Notes: generated by a model from the sequence alone, not told the origin. Counted from the first letter of the stretch, positions 50,356 to 59,599 are shown. The stretch: DNA of 64,000 nucleotides from Firmicutes bacterium UBA6113 (GCA_002422545.1 DIWF01000021.1:1-64000), one strand, 5' to 3'. Made by a program: numbers and translations.

Positions 50356-53079
50356 TTGAATATATATTTCAATTTAGTTCTTGTCAAAGATGAAGACAAG
50401 ACACAAGATATAACCAGATGTGAATATAAAAACGGAAAGTACGAAGTTGTCTTTAATTCCTCAGCAAGGATATTTTCTTATTCTTACTTAAATGTAAGGT
50501 GGATTAGAAATCCTCAGAACATAGATACAACTTCAATAAAAATTTCACATAACGGGAAAAATTTATTTGATATAAAGCAAATACTTAAGTTTGATGAGTA
50601 TTATCGAGTTTTTTTTGGTAATGGGAAGATTAGCTCATATTTAATCGAAGATCTCGTAATAGAAAAAAATAGTCTATGCGACAAAAGTACAAGCAGTAAC
50701 TTTGAATACTTTAAATGTATCGCAGACAAGGTCAGCATAAGAAATGACGAGGGTAAAAAGATATTGCTAGACCAATTAGAAAAGATTAGTTTTATTGGAC
50801 CTGAAAGTGCTCTATCAAATTACTTGAATCATGATGAAAGAACACTGAAAAGGGCGTTAGTGAGAAATACTTATTTTCCATTCGGATGTAATTTAAGTCA
50901 AATGCAAGCTGTATCTAATGCGTTATCTAATAAAATTAGTGTTATTGAAGGTCCGCCAGGTACAGGAAAAACACAGACGATACTAAACATTATTGCTAAT
51001 GCAGTTATTAACAATAAGACTGTTGCGGTAGTATCCAACAATAATTCTGCAACAGATAATGTATATGAAAAATTGCAGAAAGATGGTTTTGATTTTATTG
51101 CAGCTCCATTGGGAAAATCTGATAACAAGAAGGAGTTTATTAATGCCAAACAATCAAACAACCCTGAATTAGGTGAATATGCATGCGATTCGGAGAAACT
51201 TGACAATTTAAAACAAGAGGTTAATAAACTACAAGTTGAGTTAAAAGAAATGTTTAATGACAAAAATACAATAGCATATCTAAAGGCAAGGCTGTCGGAA
51301 TATAAAGTTGAAAAACAATATTTCGATGAATTTTATAAAGAAACATGTAACAATAAATTACAGGTTAACAACTTTGAAAAACTTAAATCTAAGCAATTAC
51401 TAAATTTGTGGAATGAGTGCCAGATGCTTAGTGAGCAAGATATGGCTATCAGTTTATGGTTCAGCATAAAAACTATTTTTTACTTTGGAATTAAAAACAG
51501 CAAATTTTTAAAATCTCCTATAGATGAGATAATTCCCGTTTTTCAAAGTTTGTATTATACAATAAAAGTAAAAGAAATCGAAAGAGATATAAAGATTCTC
51601 GAGGAGAAGTTAAAAACATATAGTTTTAATCAGAAAATGTTAGAAATGAACAATAAGTCACTTTTAATATTTAAAAAATGTTTGTACGAAAAGTATAATG
51701 GAAAAGAACAAAGAAAGAAATTTACAGGTGATGATTTGTATAAGTTCTCAGATATGTTTATTAAAGAATATCCAGTTATACTCAGCACAACTTACTCATT
51801 AAAGAATTGTTTGAACAAAGAATATCTATATGATTATGTCATAGTGGATGAAGCTTCACAAGTAGATTTAATTACTGGTGTTCTAGCACTATCATGTGCA
51901 AAAAACATAGTTATAGTTGGAGACTTGATGCAGTTGCCAAATGTTATACCTGATAAGGATAAGATGTTTATAAGGCCAATATCTGAGGCGTACAAAATAA
52001 AAGATGGGTATAAATATGAAAATAACAGTTTGTTATCATCAATATGTTCTATTATCTCTGAAGTGCCAAGGACCATGTTGAAGGAACACTATAGGTGTCA
52101 TCCTAAAATAATAGAATTTTGCAATAAGAAGTTTTATAACAATCAATTGATTATTATGACAGAAGACCATAATGAGAATGATGTAATAAAGGTTTATAAG
52201 ACTGTTGCAGGTAATCATGCAAGAGGACACTTTAATCAACGGCAAATAGATGTAATTAAGCAAAATGTTATTCCAGAATTAAGTAAAGATAAGCAAGCGA
52301 CAGACATTGGTATCATATCACCTTATCGTAAGCAAACAACGGCGATGCAACTCGATTTATCAGAAGATTTAGATATTTCAACTGTCCATAAGTTTCAAGG
52401 AAGAGAAAAAGATGATATCATAATTTCTTCAGTTGACAATGAAATAACTGATTTTACAGATAACCCTAACATGTTGAATGTTGCAGTTTCAAGAGCTAAA
52501 AAAAGGTTAAGACTTGTTGTATCTGATAATGAGAATAATGTAAATACAAATATAGGTGATTTGGTAAAATATATTCAATATAACAATTTTCAGATAGTCG
52601 AAGGGGATATTTATTCTGTTTTTGATTTGTTGTACTCTGATTATACGGAACAGAGAAATAGGTATCTTGCTAGACATAAAAAAGTATCTGAATATGATTC
52701 TGAAAATTTGATGTACGGGTTAATAAAAGATGTACTGGCTAAGGATTGTTTTAAGAAGTTTGATGTTATAATACATCAGCCTCTTAATATGTTAATTCAC
52801 AATCCAAAGCTGTTGACTGATGATGAATGTAAGTATGCAATGAACTTTGCAACACATTTAGATTTTTTGATATTTAATAAATTAGATAAAACTCCAGTAA
52901 TTGCTATTGAAGTTGACGGTTATAAGTTCCATCAGGAAGGTACCAAGCAATCAATCAGGGATAAGATGAAAAATGAGGTTTTAAGGAAATATAACATTCC
53001 TATGGTGCGATTTGGGACAAATGGTAGTCAAGAGAAGGAAATTTTAGAGAGTAAACTAATACAGATATTAGGATTATAG
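50356..53079 (+). CDS. SF1 (Upf1-type) helicase with C-terminal DUF2726-like nuclease domain
   Basis: The 907-residue product has an N-terminal ~190-residue unknown region, an SF1 helicase with Walker A GPPGTGKT (about 199-206), Walker B VIVDEASQVD (near 497), EHYRCHP, STVHKFQGREKDDII and NVAVSRAKKRL, then a C-terminal PD-(D/E)xK-like module with HLDFLIFNKLDKTPVIAIEV-DGYKFH, IRDKMKNEVLRKY and IPMVRF, typical of DUF2726. AAAGGGG precedes the TTG start. It lies 46 bases after kwaB and 51 before the restriction enzyme. Such helicase-nuclease fusions are frequent in defence islands. Confidence 0.85.
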   Translation: MNIYFNLVLVKDEDKTQDITRCEYKNGKYEVVFNSSARIFSYSYLNVRWIRNPQNIDTTSIKISHNGKNLFDIKQILKFDEYYRVFFGNGKISSYLIEDLVIEKNSLCDKSTSSNFEYFKCIADKVSIRNDEGKKILLDQLEKISFIGPESALSNYLNHDERTLKRALVRNTYFPFGCNLSQMQAVSNALSNKISVIEGPPGTGKTQTILNIIANAVINNKTVAVVSNNNSATDNVYEKLQKDGFDFIAAPLGKSDNKKEFINAKQSNNPELGEYACDSEKLDNLKQEVNKLQVELKEMFNDKNTIAYLKARLSEYKVEKQYFDEFYKETCNNKLQVNNFEKLKSKQLLNLWNECQMLSEQDMAISLWFSIKTIFYFGIKNSKFLKSPIDEIIPVFQSLYYTIKVKEIERDIKILEEKLKTYSFNQKMLEMNNKSLLIFKKCLYEKYNGKEQRKKFTGDDLYKFSDMFIKEYPVILSTTYSLKNCLNKEYLYDYVIVDEASQVDLITGVLALSCAKNIVIVGDLMQLPNVIPDKDKMFIRPISEAYKIKDGYKYENNSLLSSICSIISEVPRTMLKEHYRCHPKIIEFCNKKFYNNQLIIMTEDHNENDVIKVYKTVAGNHARGHFNQRQIDVIKQNVIPELSKDKQATDIGIISPYRKQTTAMQLDLSEDLDISTVHKFQGREKDDIIISSVDNEITDFTDNPNMLNVAVSRAKKRLRLVVSDNENNVNTNIGDLVKYIQYNNFQIVEGDIYSVFDLLYSDYTEQRNRYLARHKKVSEYDSENLMYGLIKDVLAKDCFKKFDVIIHQPLNMLIHNPKLLTDDECKYAMNFATHLDFLIFNKLDKTPVIAIEVDGYKFHQEGTKQSIRDKMKNEVLRKYNIPMVRFGTNGSQEKEILESKLIQILGL

Positions 53080-53130
53080 TTTAAATATAGTGGATTAATT
53101 TTAATAATAAAAATATTGTGAGGATGAATT

Positions 53131-54555
53131 GTGTTGTATAAACTTGATAAGGGATATGATGAAACAAATCCTAGTAGTATCGAAAATTATGCTAAAGGCT
53201 TAATTGGAAAAACATTTTATGATGTTTTAAAAGATAAAGTTGAAGTTAATAATGAAATCGCTGATGATAATGAGTTTGCATATTATTATGAGAATAAGAA
53301 ACGTAAGGGTGGACTAGGTGATTTCATTGAAGAGTGCTATTTTAATTATAAATGCAACAATGAATCAAAGCCTGATTTTGAAAAGGCGGGAGTTGAATTA
53401 AAGGTTACTCCATATAAAATTAACAGAAACAAGAGTATATCTGCAAAAGAAAGACTTATCATAACAATGATTGATTACATAAAGGTGGTAAATGAAAAAT
53501 TTGAAGAAAGCCACATGTGGGCAAAAGGAAAGCTGATTTTATTGATCTATTATCTATATAAGCAAGAAATTACAAATCGATTGAGATATAGTATTGATTA
53601 TGTAAAGCTGTTTACACCGCCTGAACAGGACCTTGCAATAATTAAACACGATTTTGAGGTTATTGTTAATAAAATTAGAGCTGGAAAAGCGCATGAATTG
53701 TCTGAAAGTGACACATTGTATTTAGGCGCAGCACCAAAGGCTGCTTCTTCTAAAGACAGAAGGGCACAACCATTCAATGAAGAATTAGCAATGCCTAGAG
53801 CTTTTGCCTATAAAAATTCATATATGACATATGTTCTGAACAACTACATTGTTCCAGGTGTGACAACTTATGAGTCAATTATTAAAGAACATACGGAATT
53901 GAGTTTTGAGGACTATGTTGTTAATAAGTTGAATGGATATAATAATTATAGTGTTGATGAATTGTGCGATGTGTTTAATTTAAATTATAAAAGAAAACCT
54001 AAGAATTTGGAATCCATGCTTGTATACCGAATATTAGGAATAAGGGGAAATCAAGCAGAAGAATTTATTAAGGCGAACGTGGTTATAAAAACCATAAGAA
54101 TTAAGAGTAATAATAAAATTAAAGAGAGTATGTCTTTTCCAACATTCAAATTTAAAGAAATTATAAAGGAAGATTGGGAAAATTCAACCTTTGGAAATTA
54201 TTTGAGTGAAACTAGGTTTTTGTTAGTTGTTTTCAAATATGATGAAAATCAGGTGCTGAGGCTAAAGGGATGTCAGTTCTGGAATATACCATATAAAGAC
54301 TTAAAGGAAGTACAATCAGTATGGGAAAAGACAAAGAATATTATAATGAACGGTATTGAGATAAAAGTTGTGAATGGAAGAAACTTTAACAATTTACCAA
54401 AATCATCAGATAACAGAGTATGCCATGTAAGGCCCCATGCACAGGATTCAAATGATACATATGATTTGCCTGATGGAAATAAATTTCCCAAACAATGCTT
54501 TTGGTTAAATAAGTCTTATGTATTAGAACAACTGGACAAGAAATTTTTGGTTTAA
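53131..54555 (+). CDS. Sau3AI-like type II restriction endonuclease (predicted GATC)
   Basis: The 474-residue product follows the Sau3AI layout of two MutH-like domains. The active one contains GGLGDFIEECYF, then PDFEKAGVELKVTPYK with D82, E89 and K91, spaced exactly as in MutH (D70, E77, K79), followed by SAKERLIITMIDY. The C-terminal half (about 340-474) is the second, inactive MutH-like fold. By family the target is GATC, cut before the G. GTG 53131 has GAGGATG upstream. The methyltransferase at 55700 is the likely partner. Confidence 0.88.
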   Translation: MLYKLDKGYDETNPSSIENYAKGLIGKTFYDVLKDKVEVNNEIADDNEFAYYYENKKRKGGLGDFIEECYFNYKCNNESKPDFEKAGVELKVTPYKINRNKSISAKERLIITMIDYIKVVNEKFEESHMWAKGKLILLIYYLYKQEITNRLRYSIDYVKLFTPPEQDLAIIKHDFEVIVNKIRAGKAHELSESDTLYLGAAPKAASSKDRRAQPFNEELAMPRAFAYKNSYMTYVLNNYIVPGVTTYESIIKEHTELSFEDYVVNKLNGYNNYSVDELCDVFNLNYKRKPKNLESMLVYRILGIRGNQAEEFIKANVVIKTIRIKSNNKIKESMSFPTFKFKEIIKEDWENSTFGNYLSETRFLLVVFKYDENQVLRLKGCQFWNIPYKDLKEVQSVWEKTKNIIMNGIEIKVVNGRNFNNLPKSSDNRVCHVRPHAQDSNDTYDLPDGNKFPKQCFWLNKSYVLEQLDKKFLV

Positions 54556-54570
54556 AGGAGTATAAAGCGA

Positions 54571-55686
54571 ATGGCTGGCTATATAATGACGCTAGATAAT
54601 TTGGAATCTCTAAAGATATGTATTAATACAGGAACATACAGTACGAATTTAAGTAGCCCAAAAGGAATATGGTCCAAGCAGCATGAAGGAACTTTTGCTG
54701 ATTATTTTAGCATGAAAGAAAATGACAATATTTATTTTTTCATTAAAAGGAAAATTTATGGCATTGGGAAGCTAGTTTCGATTAAAGAACATTGCACATA
54801 TTTAAACTATATCGATGCTGATAAACCAGTATTAACTGGTAAATATCAGTATGATAATAGCAAGGCGTTACTACCCTACGGCACTATTGGTAATAGATGT
54901 TTTTGTATATTCGAGCCTTGTCCATTGTTCTTTAATAATGGTATAGACATGGATGATGTTTTATCAAGCAATCCTTCTAAATTTAGAATGTTAAGGGCGC
55001 TTTGGAAATTATCATTCATTAAAATAGATGATGAGGAAAATCAAGCACTGTTCGATATAATCTTAAAAAGAAACGAAAACAATATAATATCTGGTAATGA
55101 TTCATTTGGGTTTACGAAAAGTACTCATGAATTCATTGGTCGTAATGTAACAAAAAAACATATTCTAAAGAGTGATGTAATCTTAGAATCATGCAAAAAT
55201 AAAACAATAATAAAACATGAAATGGCTATAGAAGCTGCTCTTTGCGATAAGTTAATTCATGATAATGACACACCTTTTGGTAAATGGGATTATATTTCTC
55301 ATCAAGTAGTTGCATCACCATTTAAGGCAATAGATTATATGGACAAGATGGATGTGTTTGGTTATAGATATATACATGGGTATAAAACTCGTTCAAAATA
55401 CTTGGTAATTGAAGTCAAAAAAGATATAGCAAAAAAAGAAGTTGTAGATCAAATCATGAAATATGTAGATTGGATACAAGCAGAATATGCATATGGTGAT
55501 TATTCTATGATAGAGGCTTACATTGTAGCTTCGAATTTCACTAAAGATATAATTGAATATAGAAATTTGCAATGCATCCGAAATTTTTCTAAAGGATACA
55601 GGCCTACCATATCATGTAAATGGGATTACGTTAAGCTTATAAGATATAGTTATGAGGGAGCTGGATTGAGTTTTGAGGTTGTATAA
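54571..55686 (+). CDS. EVE/PUA-like plus NucS/EndoMS-like nuclease protein in a restriction locus
   Basis: The 371-residue product is not a standard restriction-modification subunit. The N-terminal ~170 residues (FADYFSMKENDNIYFFIKRK-IYGIGKLVSI) resemble EVE/PUA-type base-reading domains. The C-terminal part has a PD-(D/E)xK nuclease motif like NucS: D261 in KMDVFGYRY, E281-x-K283 in YLVIEVKKD, Q294 and Y298 in VVDQIMKYVDW; E-to-Q (13) and Q-to-Y (4) spacings equal those I recall for NucS/EndoMS. AAAGGAG precedes the ATG, 15 bases after the Sau3AI-like gene. It might cleave modified or mismatched DNA. Confidence 0.6.
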   Translation: MAGYIMTLDNLESLKICINTGTYSTNLSSPKGIWSKQHEGTFADYFSMKENDNIYFFIKRKIYGIGKLVSIKEHCTYLNYIDADKPVLTGKYQYDNSKALLPYGTIGNRCFCIFEPCPLFFNNGIDMDDVLSSNPSKFRMLRALWKLSFIKIDDEENQALFDIILKRNENNIISGNDSFGFTKSTHEFIGRNVTKKHILKSDVILESCKNKTIIKHEMAIEAALCDKLIHDNDTPFGKWDYISHQVVASPFKAIDYMDKMDVFGYRYIHGYKTRSKYLVIEVKKDIAKKEVVDQIMKYVDWIQAEYAYGDYSMIEAYIVASNFTKDIIEYRNLQCIRNFSKGYRPTISCKWDYVKLIRYSYEGAGLSFEVV

Positions 55687-55688
55687 AA

Positions 55689-55720
55689 AAATGAAGGCGT
55701 TATATTGCCTTCATTTCATC
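55689..55720. terminator. Bidirectional hairpin between convergent genes
   Basis: AATGAAGGC and GCCTTCATT form a 9-bp stem around GTTATATT. It contains the stop codon of the methyltransferase and follows the NucS-like gene by a few bases. Confidence 0.7.
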
Positions 55721-56938
55721 GCATTCGCTTAAATTGCATACTTGCTCTTCTGAAAAAATTTTATCCAGTGTTTTGCCCATTACTTCAACTAGCCCGACGA
55801 CTAAGGCGTTTCCCATACAGAAGTATCTGAATTTTTCTGGCATTCCTGTATTTGTCCAGTTATCTTTAAACCCCTGTATACGTTCAGCTTCCAGAGGAGT
55901 CAATAGTCTCAATTGATGTGTGGTTGGATCCTCAATAACGTGAGTGCTCCTGTTAAGACTAGATTCACTGGTTAACATTGTTCTAGCTGGTCTATCAATA
56001 GGGTCCGGAAAAGCAATAGGACCTTCAGAAAACATATAATTATGCCCACTCTTACTTGTTCTGTTGATTTTTTTGCTTCCTTTCAAGTACATCCATTTTT
56101 CAAGATTGTCACCTAAGTAATATTTGTCATCAACATTCTTTTCAAGGATTGTTCCAATAGGAATTGGTTGCATATAAACTGCTGTTGAAGTACATGTAAA
56201 TATTTGTCCATTACTCATGTATCCTGTGTTTTCAAAGTTATAAGTGAAGTTATCTGATATATCTTTAAGGTCATTATAGCTTAGTTTTACTGTGGAGATT
56301 GAATCGGTTGGTAATATTGGAAAACTATTAGCAAAAAAACCATTAGTGTTGATTATACATTGTGCGTTTGAAGATAGTAATTTTTTTGCATAAGTAGTTT
56401 TTCTGCTGTATGCAAATATGAATGTTCTACGTCTCCTCTGAGCAAAACCGTAATCAGCTGCGTTAATAACACGCCATTCTACATCATATCCTAAATCATT
56501 AAAACAGGTCAACATAACCCCGAAGTCTCTTCCACGTTGCTTTGCTGGAGATTTTAGTAACCTATCAACATTTTCTAACAACACATAAGGAGGTCTTTTA
56601 ATTTCCAAAATATTACGTATTTCCCACCACAGGACACCTTTAACACCATCTATACCTTTTGCACCTGTTCTAGCAACAGAATAGTCTTGGCAGGGAAATC
56701 CACCGACGAGCAAATTGTGGTTAGGAATTCCAGATTTATCTATTGAAGCAATGTCTTCATTTACATGAATATCCTTTTTACCAAAATGACTGCAATAGCA
56801 ATCATAAGCATGTTGCTGTTTTTTTCCAGGTTCCCATTGATTAGCCCAAACAGTATTCCAGTCTTTGGATGATTTTTCTAGACCTAATCTAAAGCCACCT
56901 ACACCAGCAAACAATTCACAAACGGTTTTATCTATCAT
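55700..56938 (-). CDS. DNA cytosine-5 methyltransferase, predicted partner of the GATC enzyme
   Basis: The 412-residue product has the ten-motif m5C layout: I CELFAGVGGFRLGLE, IV VGGFPCQDYSVART with catalytic C83, VI LLENVDRLL, VIII AQRRRRTFIFAYS, a variable target-recognition region (about 195-320), IX RLLTPLEAERIQGF and X MGNALVVGLVE. AAGGAAAA before ATG 56938 is preferred over ATG 56962. It converges on the restriction genes and has its own promoter. By neighbourhood it protects GATC by methylating C, as Sau3AI's partner does. Confidence 0.92.
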   Translation of the reverse strand: MIDKTVCELFAGVGGFRLGLEKSSKDWNTVWANQWEPGKKQQHAYDCYCSHFGKKDIHVNEDIASIDKSGIPNHNLLVGGFPCQDYSVARTGAKGIDGVKGVLWWEIRNILEIKRPPYVLLENVDRLLKSPAKQRGRDFGVMLTCFNDLGYDVEWRVINAADYGFAQRRRRTFIFAYSRKTTYAKKLLSSNAQCIINTNGFFANSFPILPTDSISTVKLSYNDLKDISDNFTYNFENTGYMSNGQIFTCTSTAVYMQPIPIGTILEKNVDDKYYLGDNLEKWMYLKGSKKINRTSKSGHNYMFSEGPIAFPDPIDRPARTMLTSESSLNRSTHVIEDPTTHQLRLLTPLEAERIQGFKDNWTNTGMPEKFRYFCMGNALVVGLVEVMGKTLDKIFSEEQVCNLSECDEMKAI

Positions 56939-56968
56939 AAAGTTTTCCTTCTTCCCAAACATTTATTC

Positions 56969-57019
56969 GAACGATCGTTCTTGTAAGTTAATAATACATT
57001 AAAGATCATATTTTGTAAA
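56969..57019 (-). promoter_or_regulatory. Methyltransferase promoter with GATC palindrome
   Basis: Read on the minus strand: TTTACA (57019-57014), a 17-base spacer, TATTAT (56996-56991). The palindrome GAACGATCGTTC (56969-56980) lies at about +4 to +15. A further GATC lies in the spacer (57004-57007). GATC is the expected target of this very enzyme. Confidence 0.7.
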
Positions 57020-57143
57020 GAATTATTTACATATAAGTAGTAATGAATTTGATTTGTTCCTGAGATCAAATTTTACAATACAATCGGTTAATATGATAAA
57101 AGTTGTTTCTACTAAGATTAGTCAAGAATTCCTTCCAAAAAAG

Positions 57144-57172
57144 TTGACAAAAAAATACAACAAATATATCAT
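57144..57172 (+). promoter_or_regulatory. SigA-type promoter before the signal-peptide remnant
   Basis: TTGACA (57144-57149), a 17-base spacer and TATCAT (57167-57172) are close to consensus. Confidence 0.6.
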
Positions 57173-57291
57173 AAATATATGTGATGCCATGGAGAGATGT
57201 ATTTATATTTTAATTCTTATTTCATGATAAATACATGTATTTTTTATTTAAGTGCTTGTTTATATTAAATTTATAATACCTGGTGGGTATA

Positions 57292-57408
57292 ATGAAAAAG
57301 AAATATTTTATATTGTTATTAGTAACCACAATCTTGCTTTCTTTTCAAACAGTGTCAGCTGAGAGCAAAATTAATTACACAAATGAGGCCTCTATACTTA
57401 ATGCTTGA
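57292..57408 (+). pseudogene. Signal-peptide stub of a lost secreted protein
   Basis: The 38-codon frame MKKKYFILLLVTTILLSFQT continues VSAES-KINYTNEASILNA and then meets TGA. It has a ribosome binding site (GGTGGG), a promoter and a textbook signal peptide with cleavage after VSA, but almost no mature protein. The following bases look coding-like but decayed. From 57421 to 57750 the DNA is AT-rich, with imperfect palindromes around GAATTAATT and no gene. Confidence 0.55.
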
Positions 57409-57750
57409 CTGAAAGAGTTAATTTAATCTTAATTTTTAATGAAGGATTCAAAGTAGAAAAGGCATATTTTGTTCAGTAATAAAGTTTGGATATATCCTTT
57501 CTAGATGAATTGTTTAAAATAATTCACCTTTGAATGAATTGTATGTATTAATTCATTCTCAACTGAATTAATTTTTGATAAATAAATAGTTTTTGGTATA
57601 ATTGATTGATAATTTAAATATTTTGAAGGATTTGTTAAGCATATATTAAAGATATATAGGTACTTTGTTGGACGAAGATGAGGATATTGTAGGAGAAACA
57701 ATTTTCGAAGCAGAATAAGCAATCTAATTATAATAATGTTAAATTATCAA

Positions 57751-57793
57751 GCCAAGAACAACTTGCTGTTTTCTTGGCATTTATATGATTTTT
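57751..57793 (+). terminator. Terminator hairpin upstream of the TspO-like gene
   Basis: GCCAAGAA and TTCTTGGC enclose CAACTTGCTGTT; ATTTATATGATTTTT follows. It is strikingly similar to the hairpin at 58763, after the gene. Confidence 0.65.
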
Positions 57794-57924
57794 CTGTTAC
57801 ATACATGTATCATATTTATAAAATTTTTGCTGATTTTTATTTGTAATGGAATAAAACAGCAGTGGTTTTTATATAAGATAATAGAATTGTATTGCAGTAT
57901 TCAATATCAATAGGAGGAATTGAA

Positions 57925-58716
57925 ATGTTTGCTAATAAGGTTAAAAATTCTGTAAAAATTATTGCAGCTGTAACATTTGTTATAATGATTGTTGTAAATG
58001 TTCTGGCTAATACTTTGCCCATTAATGGACAAACAACAGGTGAGGTTTCCAATTCATATCCTAATTTGTTTGCACCTGCAGGAATTACTTTTGCTATATG
58101 GGGATTAATTTACTTGTTATTGGCTGCCTTTACGCTTTACCTGCTGGGATTTTTCCAGGACTATTCAGATACCGTCAAGGCTGATCTTTTGAACAAAGTA
58201 GGAATAGTTTTTTCTATATCATCAGTCGCCAATGCTGCATGGATTTTCGCTTGGCATTATCACAAAATTCCTTTATCTATGGTGCTGATGTTAGTAATCC
58301 TTGATTGCCTTATATTTATAAATTACTTAGTGAAAAATGAAAAGTTAACATCAAAAGAAAAGTTTTTTATAAATCTTCCCTTCAGTGTTCATTTTGGTTG
58401 GATCACTGTAGCAACTATTGCTAATGCAACAACACTTCTGGTCAGTATTGGATGGGACGGATTTGGAATATCTGAACCGACCTGGGCAGTCATAATTATC
58501 ATCGCAGGTATGCTTATAGGAACGTTAACCATGATCATAAACAAGGATATTGCATATGGTCTAGTAATGTTGTGGGGTTATGCAGGCATTTACATAAAAC
58601 ACACATCAGAGAGCGGCTTTGATGGTCAATATCCTGCTGTAATATACACTGTTATAGCATGTATGATTATTTTTATAATATCTGAGATTTACTTATTGTA
58701 CTATAAAAGAAAATGA
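57925..58716 (+). CDS. TspO/MBR-like (tryptophan-rich sensory type) membrane protein
   Basis: The 263-residue protein has seven or eight membrane segments. SYPNLFAPAGITFAIWGLIY, WIFAWHYHKIPLSMVLM and PFSVHFGWITVATIANATTL match the extended TspO-like proteins of Firmicutes rather than the compact five-segment TspO. AGGAGG precedes ATG 57925. The function is unclear; related proteins bind porphyrins. Confidence 0.7.
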   Translation: MFANKVKNSVKIIAAVTFVIMIVVNVLANTLPINGQTTGEVSNSYPNLFAPAGITFAIWGLIYLLLAAFTLYLLGFFQDYSDTVKADLLNKVGIVFSISSVANAAWIFAWHYHKIPLSMVLMLVILDCLIFINYLVKNEKLTSKEKFFINLPFSVHFGWITVATIANATTLLVSIGWDGFGISEPTWAVIIIIAGMLIGTLTMIINKDIAYGLVMLWGYAGIYIKHTSESGFDGQYPAVIYTVIACMIIFIISEIYLLYYKRK

Positions 58717-58762
58717 CAATAGGTAGTTACTTAAAAGATTTAACACAATAGTAATGTAGTAA

Positions 58763-58803
58763 ATCCAAGAAGCAACCTGTTTTCTTGGATTTATATGTTT
58801 TTT
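58763..58803 (+). terminator. Rho-independent terminator after the TspO-like gene
   Basis: ATCCAAGAA and TTCTTGGAT pair around GCAACCTGT or similar; TTATATGTTTTTT follows. It shares most of its bases with the hairpin at 57751. Confidence 0.75.
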
Positions 58804-58813
58804 GTGTATAAAG

Positions 58814-58842
58814 TTGACAGATTATGGTGTTAAATATATTAT
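58814..58842 (+). promoter_or_regulatory. Strong SigA promoter of the two-component operon
   Basis: TTGACA (58814-58819), a 17-base spacer and TATTAT (58837-58842) lie about 65 bases before the response-regulator ATG. Confidence 0.8.
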
Positions 58843-58907
58843 GTTATTATTGTGGCATATAATTTGACTGCAGATAATGCCATAAAGTAAATTAAGGAAG
58901 AGCTAAA

Positions 58908-59597
58908 ATGCAAGGAATAAATATTTTAATATGTGATGATGATCCGGTAGTTCATGAATCATTAAAAATCTACCTGAAAAATGAAAATTTTAACTGTTTG
59001 TCAGCGTATGACGGGGAAGAAGCGCTTAAACAAATTAAATGCTTTATGCCGTCATTAATAATATTGGATATTATGATGCCAAAATTAAACGGGCTGGAAG
59101 TATGCAAGGAAGTCAGGAAAACAAGCTCGGTGCCAATTATAATGCTGACTGCCAAGGGTGAAGAAATTGACCGTATACTGGGACTTGAACTCGGTGCTGA
59201 TGATTATATTGTAAAGCCATTTAGCCCCAGGGAAGTTGTTGCACGAATTAAAGCAATAAGAAGACGCATTATGGAAAATGTGGCAGATGGCAAGCCATCA
59301 ACAATATTCTTTGATCATCTTGAAATCAGTCTGAAGAAATATCAGGTTAAATATGATGATCAAGTTATTATTTCAACGCCCAAAGAGGTAGAAACTCTAT
59401 ATCTTTTAGCCTCAAATCCGGGACAAGTCTTTTCCAGAGAACAGATTCTTGACCGTGTATGGGGAAGTGATTATTACGGAGACACTCGAACAGTTGATAC
59501 TCACATTAAACGAATAAGAGCAAAGCTGCCTCAGGAAGGAATGAACTGGGGATTGCAGACCGTATATGGTGTGGGCTACAAATTTGAGGTGGATTGA
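58908..59597 (+). CDS. OmpR-family response regulator
   Basis: The 229-residue product has a receiver (ICDDDPVVHES; phospho-acceptor D54 in IILDIMMPKLNG; K in YIVKPFSPRE) and a winged-helix DNA-binding domain (about 130-228, ending TVYGVGYKF). GGAAGAG precedes the ATG. It is paired with the kinase two bases downstream. Likely targets are the TolC/HlyD export genes that follow, inferred from position. Confidence 0.9.
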   Translation: MQGINILICDDDPVVHESLKIYLKNENFNCLSAYDGEEALKQIKCFMPSLIILDIMMPKLNGLEVCKEVRKTSSVPIIMLTAKGEEIDRILGLELGADDYIVKPFSPREVVARIKAIRRRIMENVADGKPSTIFFDHLEISLKKYQVKYDDQVIISTPKEVETLYLLASNPGQVFSREQILDRVWGSDYYGDTRTVDTHIKRIRAKLPQEGMNWGLQTVYGVGYKFEVD

Positions 59598-59599
59598 TA

